Of a stretch of 7,855 nt of DNA, positions 1 through 4,398 are shown piece by piece. Position numbers and translations under genes: made by a program. The stretch spans positions 1 to 7,855 of the forward strand of contig USCX01000058.1 of the NCBI GenBank assembly GCA_900553285.1, given 5' to 3'. Source of the DNA: an uncultured Prevotella sp. Its GTDB lineage: Bacteria > Bacteroidota > Bacteroidia > Bacteroidales > Bacteroidaceae. The notes below the pieces were generated by a model. It searched no databases. It was not told where the DNA came from and saw nothing but the letters and a program-made list of their open reading frames with translations. Each line of letters opens with the position of its first letter. The stretch's first letter is position 1.

Positions 1-91
1 TATTGCTTATTATCCGCACCCAAAAAGTTGCATTTATAAGTTGAACTCAAGTTTGTTTATGACGACATGGATGTTGTAAATAATTAAAAGT

Positions 92-134
92 GGGAGGGAT
101 GGCAGGGACTGGCAGGGTGAGGGGAGCCGCGGGG
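92..134 (+). other. G-tract cluster, candidate G-quadruplex
   Basis: Six runs of three or four G lie at 92-94, 96-98, 105-107, 115-117, 121-124 and 131-134. The spacers are 1, 6, 7, 3 and 6 bases, so the stretch satisfies the usual G3+N1-7 quadruplex pattern more than once. Two of the runs sit in a direct repeat GGCAGGG (101-107 and 111-117, period 10). It lies in non-coding DNA about 105 bases upstream of the nusB promoter-like box. The pattern is seen directly; folding and any role are inference. Confidence 0.55.
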
Positions 135-239
135 CATTTGCTTTCGATGGATATGTAGTGGGTCTTTCCAATAACAATACTTATGGGCAATTATGAAATA
201 AATATGGGGCTTTGTAAGGGATTAGTCAGAGAGTTTTCG

Positions 240-247
240 TAATTTTG
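240..247 (+). promoter_or_regulatory. Putative -7 promoter box for the nusB cluster
   Basis: TAATTTTG matches the Bacteroidota -7 consensus TAnnTTTG and continues as GCA, like the boxes at 3201 and 4365. Transcription starting about 7 bases downstream would give a leader of roughly 25 bases before the nusB ATG at 280. No good -33 TTTG lies at the usual 19-21 base spacing. The nearest TTTG (211-214) is 25 bases upstream, so the call rests mainly on the -7 element and its position. Confidence 0.6.
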
Positions 248-279
248 CACTTGGAATAGCATCTTTTAGTTATAGGAGC

Positions 280-1215
280 ATGATAAATAGAGAACTGATT
301 CGCATAAAGGTTGTACAACTCGTATACGCTTTTTATCAGAATGAAGGTCGAACCTTGGAGATAGCAGAAAAAGAGTTGGCATTCAGCATAGGGAAGGCTT
401 ACGATCTATATCACATCTTACTCCTGTTGCTTGTTGAGTTGCGTCATGTTGCGGAGGCGAGGGCTGATGCTAAGGTTTCTCGTTCCAAGCGTCTGCACAT
501 CGAATTGACCCCTGAAGATATGTATGATGCCAAGTTGGCTGGTAATCGGTTGCTTAAACAGATGGATGAGAATAAGCAATTGCTGGATTATCGTGATAAA
601 CATAGCAAAGGGTGGGAGGGTGAAAGCGCTTTCATAAAAAAGTTGTACGCTCAGTTGGTGGAAAGCCCCACCATGGCGGCCTATGCAGCTAAGCAAGATG
701 CCTCTTTTGACGACGACCGCGAATTGATACGTAAACTCTATAAAGATTATATCTGTCGTAATGAAGAGCTGGATGCGCTTCTTGAAGAGCAAAGTCTTTA
801 TTGGAACGATGATAAGGAGATTGTCGACTCGTTCGTTTTGAAGACAATAAAGCGTTTTCAGCCTGAGAACGGTGTCGAACAGCCTCTGTTGCCGGAGTAT
901 GACAACGAAGAGGACCGCCAGTTTGCCATGACGTTGTTCCGGACGACGTTGCAGAATGCAGAAACCTATCGGCAACTTATCCGTACTTATGCTAAGAATT
1001 GGGAGTTTAATCGTCTGGCCTGCATGGATGTCATCTTGATGCAAATTGCTTTGGCTGAAATGTTGACCTTTCCCTCTATACCCTTGAGTGTAACCTTTAA
1101 CGAGTATTTGAACATCGCCAAGGTTTACAGTACGCCGCGTAGTGCAGCTTATATTAATGGCCTGCTCGATCATATAGTAAAGCAGTTGCGCGCAGAGAAG
1201 AAATTATTAAAGTAA
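280..1215 (+). CDS. nusB: Transcription antitermination factor NusB (long Bacteroidota form)
   Basis: NusB binds boxA RNA with NusE (ribosomal protein S10) and is part of the antitermination complex that keeps RNA polymerase processive on rRNA operons; it acts in the cytoplasm. The 311-residue product is about twice the length of E. coli NusB, as is usual in Bacteroidota. It has an N-terminal helix containing R-x-K-V-V-Q-L-V-Y (residues 8-16), a long charged helical middle, and a recognisable C-terminal NusB core. The conserved block at residues 273-297 includes FNEY, then IAK, then a Ser/Thr-rich turn and YINGLLD. ATG 280 is chosen because the family-typical MINRELIR start follows at once. 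AGGAG at 274-278 is only one base from the ATG, too close to be a normal ribosome binding site. It is first in a cluster with yajC, ybbR and coaE. Confidence 0.93.
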   Translation: MINRELIRIKVVQLVYAFYQNEGRTLEIAEKELAFSIGKAYDLYHILLLLLVELRHVAEARADAKVSRSKRLHIELTPEDMYDAKLAGNRLLKQMDENKQLLDYRDKHSKGWEGESAFIKKLYAQLVESPTMAAYAAKQDASFDDDRELIRKLYKDYICRNEELDALLEEQSLYWNDDKEIVDSFVLKTIKRFQPENGVEQPLLPEYDNEEDRQFAMTLFRTTLQNAETYRQLIRTYAKNWEFNRLACMDVILMQIALAEMLTFPSIPLSVTFNEYLNIAKVYSTPRSAAYINGLLDHIVKQLRAEKKLLK

Positions 1216-1245
1216 ACATTAATTCCTAACTAAAAACACGTAACA

Positions 1246-1581
1246 ATGGCAATTCTTTTCCCTTTCAGTCTGTTGCAAGCTACAAACACGCAAGCCGCAG
1301 GTGGTGGATGGACGTTCTGGGTGATGATCATCGCTATCTTTGCTATCATGTACTTCTTTATGATACGTCCGCAGAACAAAAAGCAAAAAGAAATACAGAA
1401 GTTCCGTAATTCCCTTGAAGTCGGTCAGGAGATTGTAACGATTGGAGGAATATATGGAACGGTACGGCAAATTGATGAGGCCGAGAATACAATTACAGTC
1501 GAAGTGGCCAGTGGGGTTCGCATGAAGTTTGATCGTAGCGCCATTCTCCCGAAAAGCCAGGCCGGACAGCCACAACGTTAA
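1246..1581 (+). CDS. yajC: Preprotein translocase accessory subunit YajC
   Basis: YajC is a small inner-membrane protein that associates with SecDF next to the SecYEG channel; it is accessory rather than essential in characterised species. The 111-residue product is of normal length. It has a short N-terminal periplasmic segment with a Gly-rich patch, one membrane helix at about residues 22-40 (FWVMIIAIFAIMYFF), then the family hallmark RPQNKKQKE directly after the helix. The cytosolic domain carries the conserved features V-G-x-x-I-V-T-I-G-G-I-Y-G and the V-x-S-G-V-R-x-K-F-x-R-x-A-I stretch. The gene starts 30 bases after nusB stops and ends 8 bases before the next start, which suggests co-transcription. 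secDF is not in the window. Confidence 0.95.
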   Translation: MAILFPFSLLQATNTQAAGGGWTFWVMIIAIFAIMYFFMIRPQNKKQKEIQKFRNSLEVGQEIVTIGGIYGTVRQIDEAENTITVEVASGVRMKFDRSAILPKSQAGQPQR

Positions 1582-1589
1582 GGCATCTT

Positions 1590-2576
1590 ATGCGCTTCGT
1601 ACGAAGCCTCACAGCATTAGTCAGATTCTGCTTGTCGAAAATACTTGACAGGCAGTTTCTGATTTTTTTGTTTTTCCTGGTCCTTTCTGCCGCTTTCTGG
1701 TTGTTTCAGGCATTGGATGAAGAATATGAGGTCACGGTAAAAACCGAACTGCGCGTCGAGGATGTACCTAAGAATGTCGTTATAACGACACCTCCCCCCT
1801 CGACGGTTCAACTTACACTTCGTGACAAAGGGTATGCTCTGCTTCGCTATCTTTACGGTCGTGACCTTCCCGCAATGGGGCTTAACTTTAGCAAGGTGGC
1901 TAACAAGTCCGGCCATGTCCGTTTGGCTGCCCATGAAATCTATAAGCAGTTGTCGGCACGCTTGACGCCAAGTACACGCATTGTGTCAAGCCGTCCGGAT
2001 ACCATCGAGTTCTATTTTAATTATGGTTTGTCTAAACGTGTTCCCGTACGTTTAGTTGGTCATTTCCGTCCGGCAAAGGAATATCATGTGTCAGCCGTGA
2101 AGGTAAATCCCGATTCCGTCACCGTGTTTGCTGCGGGGCCGTTGCTTGATACGATACAGGCGGCATATTTGCAGCCTGTGCGTTATGGCGATTTCACGGA
2201 TACAATTCGTTTCCGTTTGAGGGTGCAGCCACGTGTGGGCGCCAAGTTTGTGCCCGATTATGCGTCAGTCGAACTTGATGTGGATCGCCTGACCGAGAAA
2301 ACAGTAGAAGTCCCGGTCCGTTGGGTCAACTTTCCTGCGTCAAAAGCGTTGCGGGCTTTTCCGTCGAAGGTGAATGTGACGTTCCAGGTGGGATTGAGCA
2401 ATTATCGGAGTGTCACGGCAGAGGATTTTACTCTCGTAGTGAATTATGAGGATCTGATTAAAGACAACACGGGACGTTTCCGCCTGAAATTACGCAGCAT
2501 CCCTCCTGGCGTAAGTCACGTGCGCATTGTGCCCCAGACAATAGACTACTTGATTGAAGATGTGCCGGGAGTATGA
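1590..2576 (+). CDS. YbbR-like (CdaR-like) membrane-anchored protein
   Basis: The 328-residue product has a basic N-terminus, a single membrane helix at about residues 23-42, and an all-beta extracytoplasmic region. That region resembles tandem YbbR domains, with repeated segments of the type V-x-V-R-x-x-x. In Firmicutes the YbbR protein CdaR binds and regulates the cyclic-di-AMP synthase CdaA. No cdaA is present here, so a link to cyclic-di-AMP is not shown, and the function in Bacteroidota is uncertain. The gene lies 8 bases after yajC and its last 17 bases overlap coaE, which points to co-transcription and perhaps translational coupling. ATG 1590 puts the positively charged segment just before the membrane helix, as expected. 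The family call is firm at the level of architecture and context; domain boundaries are not resolved by eye. Confidence 0.82.
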   Translation: MRFVRSLTALVRFCLSKILDRQFLIFLFFLVLSAAFWLFQALDEEYEVTVKTELRVEDVPKNVVITTPPPSTVQLTLRDKGYALLRYLYGRDLPAMGLNFSKVANKSGHVRLAAHEIYKQLSARLTPSTRIVSSRPDTIEFYFNYGLSKRVPVRLVGHFRPAKEYHVSAVKVNPDSVTVFAAGPLLDTIQAAYLQPVRYGDFTDTIRFRLRVQPRVGAKFVPDYASVELDVDRLTEKTVEVPVRWVNFPASKALRAFPSKVNVTFQVGLSNYRSVTAEDFTLVVNYEDLIKDNTGRFRLKLRSIPPGVSHVRIVPQTIDYLIEDVPGV

Positions 2577-3156
2577 TAATAACCCTTTCGTTTGGGGCAT
2601 AACGGGAGGTATAGGAAGCGGGAAAAGTTATGTTTGCCGTAAGTTGTCTGAACGGGGCTGGCCGGTGTTTTATTGTGACGATGAGGCCAAGCGCCTGATT
2701 CGGCATGACGCCAAGTTAAAGCAACAGCTGGTCGCGCTTGTCGGTGCTGAGCTGTATGGCGCTGACGGGGAACTCAACAAGGCAGTCATGGCGGCCTTTC
2801 TTTGCCGGGGAACTCATTATGCCTCGCTTGTCGACAGTGTGGTGCATCCTTGCGTGGCGGAAGCGTTCCTTTTGTGGAAGCATAAACAGAAAAATCCGAT
2901 GGTCGTGATGGAATGCGCCTTGCTGTTTGAAGCCGGTTTCGACAGCTTGGTGGACCGTAGCGTACATGTGGCTGTTTCTCACGCCACGCAACTGCGCCGT
3001 GTCATGGAGCGCGATGGTGTGACGGAGGGGCAGGCCGAGGCTTGGATGGCATTACAGATGCCAGAAGAAGAAAAGCGTCGGCGGGCCGACGTCGTTTTGT
3101 ATAATGATGGCGACGGCCTGACAGAGGATGAGTTGGTTCGGATATTCGGGCATTAA
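2560..3156 (+). CDS. coaE: Dephospho-CoA kinase
   Basis: CoaE phosphorylates the 3'-hydroxyl of the ribose of dephospho-CoA with ATP, the last step of coenzyme A synthesis in the cytoplasm. From ATG 2560 the product is 198 residues, the family norm. It shows the P-loop GGIGSGKS (16-23), the acidic pair D40-D41 after the first strand, V-D-x-V-V-H-P (91-97), the conserved E-x-A-L-L-F-E-A-G block (118-126), R147 and R151-D152 of the lid region, Q166 followed by EEEK (169-172), and A-D-x-V-x-x-N-x-G (176-184). A TTG two codons upstream (2554) is possible, but the ATG is preferred. The start overlaps the end of the ybbR-like gene by 17 bases in another frame. A run of seven T follows the stop (3158-3164) without a clear GC-rich stem. 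Confidence 0.95.
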   Translation: MCREYDNNPFVWGITGGIGSGKSYVCRKLSERGWPVFYCDDEAKRLIRHDAKLKQQLVALVGAELYGADGELNKAVMAAFLCRGTHYASLVDSVVHPCVAEAFLLWKHKQKNPMVVMECALLFEAGFDSLVDRSVHVAVSHATQLRRVMERDGVTEGQAEAWMALQMPEEEKRRRADVVLYNDGDGLTEDELVRIFGH

Positions 3157-3188
3157 GTTTTTTTAGAAAAATGTAGCGAAGCAATCAC

Positions 3189-3201
3189 AGGGCAAAGCCC
3201 T
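3189..3201. promoter_or_regulatory. Palindrome abutting the DUF5606 promoter box
   Basis: AGGGC (3189-3193) and GCCCT (3197-3201) form a perfect five-base-pair inverted repeat around AAA. The right arm shares base 3201 with the -7-like box that follows. A protein bound here would cover the promoter, so an operator is possible. It could equally be a chance palindrome, because the arms are short. It contains the octamer CAAAGCCC, which also occurs upstream of lptD and, inverted, upstream of nusB. Confidence 0.35.
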
Positions 3202-3208
3202 ACTTTTG
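3201..3208 (+). promoter_or_regulatory. Putative -7 promoter box for the DUF5606 gene
   Basis: TACTTTTG fits TAnnTTTG and is followed by CA, as at the other two boxes. Transcription would start near 3215, giving a leader of about 24 bases before ATG 3239. A -33 TTTG at the expected spacing is not evident. The box lies between coaE and the DUF5606 gene, so the latter can be transcribed separately from the nusB cluster. Confidence 0.6.
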
Positions 3209-3238
3209 CAACAATTTTTGATTACAGATACAAACGTT

Positions 3239-3661
3239 ATGGAGAAAAACATTTTGGCAATAGCCGGTCGCCCCGGATTGTATACGCTTGTCACCCAAGG
3301 TCGTGGCACATTGATTGTGGAGGCCATTGATTCAACCCATCGTCGTATGCCGGCAGGCGCGCGCGACCGTGTGACTTCGCTGAACGATGTGTCAATGTAT
3401 ACAAGCGGCGATGACGTTCCCCTGATGACCGTCTTTGCATCAATCAAGGCCAAGTATAACGCAAATCCTGTCGATTTCGATTATAAGGCCGCCACCCCTC
3501 AGCAGTTGTCTGACTTCATGGCCGCCGTTCTTCCCGACTACGATCGTGATCGTGTCCATCTTTCGGATATACGCAAACTCATCCAATGGTATAACATCTT
3601 GGTGACGAATGGCGTGACGGATTTTGAAGATGCGTCGCAGCCAGCCGCTTCCGAGGCTTAA
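3239..3661 (+). CDS. DUF5606 family protein of unknown function
   Basis: A 140-residue soluble protein with no signal peptide or membrane segment. It begins with the strongly conserved stretch K-N-I-L-A-I-A-G-R-P-G-L-Y, followed by a small beta-rich N-terminal domain (about residues 1-65). A helical C-terminal part contains L-P-D-Y-D-R-D-R-V and I-R-K-L-I-Q-W-Y-N-I-L. I recognise this from memory as the Bacteroidota protein annotated DUF5606, which often lies downstream of coaE; no function is known to me. An in-frame TTG at 3206 was rejected as the start because it overlaps the promoter-like box; ATG 3239 follows that box at a sensible distance and starts exactly where family similarity begins. 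The C-terminus ends in an Ala/Ser/Glu-rich tail. A terminator-like hairpin follows. Confidence 0.85.
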   Translation: MEKNILAIAGRPGLYTLVTQGRGTLIVEAIDSTHRRMPAGARDRVTSLNDVSMYTSGDDVPLMTVFASIKAKYNANPVDFDYKAATPQQLSDFMAAVLPDYDRDRVHLSDIRKLIQWYNILVTNGVTDFEDASQPAASEA

Positions 3662-3689
3662 CCGTTTTCGATATCCACAAGTTTTTATG

Positions 3690-3736
3690 TTGTCGTCCCC
3701 TCAGCCCCAGAGGCAGTCGGGACGACAATGCTTTTC
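3690..3736 (+). terminator. Terminator-like hairpin after the DUF5606 gene
   Basis: TTGTCGTCCC (3690-3699) pairs perfectly with GGGACGACAA (3719-3728), giving a ten-base-pair stem with a 19-base loop. The loop can form its own small stem (CCTC 3699-3702 with GAGG 3710-3713, in competition with the last base of the main stem). The sequence TGCTTTTCT follows the right arm, a modest T-rich tract. This is consistent with a rho-independent terminator on the + strand. The T tract is short, so partial termination or an mRNA-protecting hairpin is also possible. Confidence 0.6.
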
Positions 3737-3766
3737 TGAGAAATTCAGACTGAAAGAATTGTGACT

Positions 3767-4306
3767 ATGGTAAATCCCCTGACTGTCATCCAAAAGTATT
3801 ATCCTCGTGAGGATGAGCTGCGTAACATACTTTTGACCCATAGCGAAAGCGTGGCCCGAAAGGCTTTGTCGGTGGCAGACCGCCATCCTGAACTGATGCT
3901 CGATCGCGAATTTCTTCGCGTGGCCGCTCTTTTGCATGATGTGGGTATATTCCTGACCCATGCACCTTCTATCTTCTGCAACGGCGCCGAACCTTATATC
4001 CGTCATGGGGTTCTTGGGGCTCAGCTGATGCGCCGAGAGGGGCTTCCGTCAGTGGCCCGCGTTTGCGAACGCCATACAGGGGCCGGGCTGACTGCGGAGG
4101 AGATAAAGCGGCAGAAGTTACCTCTTCCTCCGCAGGATTTCCTGCCGGAAACGCTCGAAGAACAGGTGGTTTGTTATGCGGATAAGTTCTATTCGAAAAC
4201 TCATCTTGACCGCGAACGGACGGTAGGGCAAGTCCTGAAAAGTCTTGAACGCTTTGGCCCTGATGGACCGGCCCGTTTCGTCGAGTGGCAGAAGCGTTTC
4301 GGTTGA
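3767..4306 (+). CDS. HD-domain (HDIG-type) putative phosphohydrolase
   Basis: From ATG 3767 the product is 179 residues and is essentially one HD domain. HD proteins are metal-dependent phosphohydrolases or phosphodiesterases, often acting on nucleotides. The expected metal ligands are visible: H25 (L-L-T-H-S), the H57-D58 pair in L-L-H-D-V-G, H80 (I-R-H-G), H103 (E-R-H-T-G) and D139 (Y-A-D-K). Their number and spacing resemble small HDIG proteins with a possible dinuclear metal site, but the substrate cannot be deduced. There is no partner domain, signal peptide or membrane helix. GTG 3761 is an alternative start two codons upstream. The gene follows a terminator-like hairpin without a recognisable promoter box between, so its transcription may depend on readthrough. 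The product ends shortly after F-V-E-W-Q-K-R-F-G. Confidence 0.85.
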   Translation: MVNPLTVIQKYYPREDELRNILLTHSESVARKALSVADRHPELMLDREFLRVAALLHDVGIFLTHAPSIFCNGAEPYIRHGVLGAQLMRREGLPSVARVCERHTGAGLTAEEIKRQKLPLPPQDFLPETLEEQVVCYADKFYSKTHLDRERTVGQVLKSLERFGPDGPARFVEWQKRFG

Positions 4307-4364
4307 CAGGTTTTGCAATATCGTTAAAAAGCAAAGCCCCCGAGGTTACGACCGATTATTTATG

Positions 4365-4372
4365 TATTTTTG
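4365..4372 (+). promoter_or_regulatory. Putative -7 promoter box for lptD
   Basis: TATTTTTG fits TAnnTTTG and is followed by CA, as at the boxes before nusB and the DUF5606 gene. Transcription would start near 4379, about 20 bases before the TTG start codon of lptD, which supports that unusual start. A -33 element at the normal spacing is weak or absent. CAAAGCCC lies at 4332-4339, 25 bases upstream. Confidence 0.6.
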
Positions 4373-4398
4373 CAGTTGTTTCGAGATAAATTGAGCCG

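Larger units (their letters stand above)
1..279. other. Intergenic region upstream of nusB
   Basis: No supportable gene lies in this stretch. The first 90 bases are AT-rich and show no tRNA, terminator or clear promoter. A G-rich block follows (92-134), then a stretch with GGGCTTTG at 207-214 and the promoter-like box at 240-247. A 19-codon reading frame from ATG 183 runs through the promoter box and is not credible. Any gene to the left ends or starts outside the window. Confidence 0.6.

Noticed and set aside
183..242. Nineteen-codon frame upstream of nusB
   Set aside because: Short, no known similarity, and its end runs into the promoter-like box at 240-247.
274..278. AGGAG as a Shine-Dalgarno site for nusB
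   Set aside because: Only one base separates it from the ATG, too close for normal pairing, and the phylum makes little use of such sites.
418..1173. Long open frame on the - strand (251 codons) opposite nusB
   Set aside because: It lies wholly inside nusB, shows no recognisable family, and its product is a composition-driven shadow of the sense gene.
3158..3164. Run of seven T after coaE as a terminator
   Set aside because: I could find no stable GC-rich stem directly before it, so a rho-independent terminator is not supported.
3206..3238. Upstream TTG start giving DUF5606 eleven extra residues
   Set aside because: The TTG overlaps the promoter-like box, and family similarity begins at ATG 3239.
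3791..3798. CAAAAGTA, a - strand -7-like box at the start of the HD gene
   Set aside because: An antisense transcript is possible, but the eight-base match alone is weak and no - strand gene follows.
3828..3835. TACTTTTG resembling a -7 box
   Set aside because: It is inside the HD gene, downstream of its start, in line with codon use; no gene start follows at a sensible distance.
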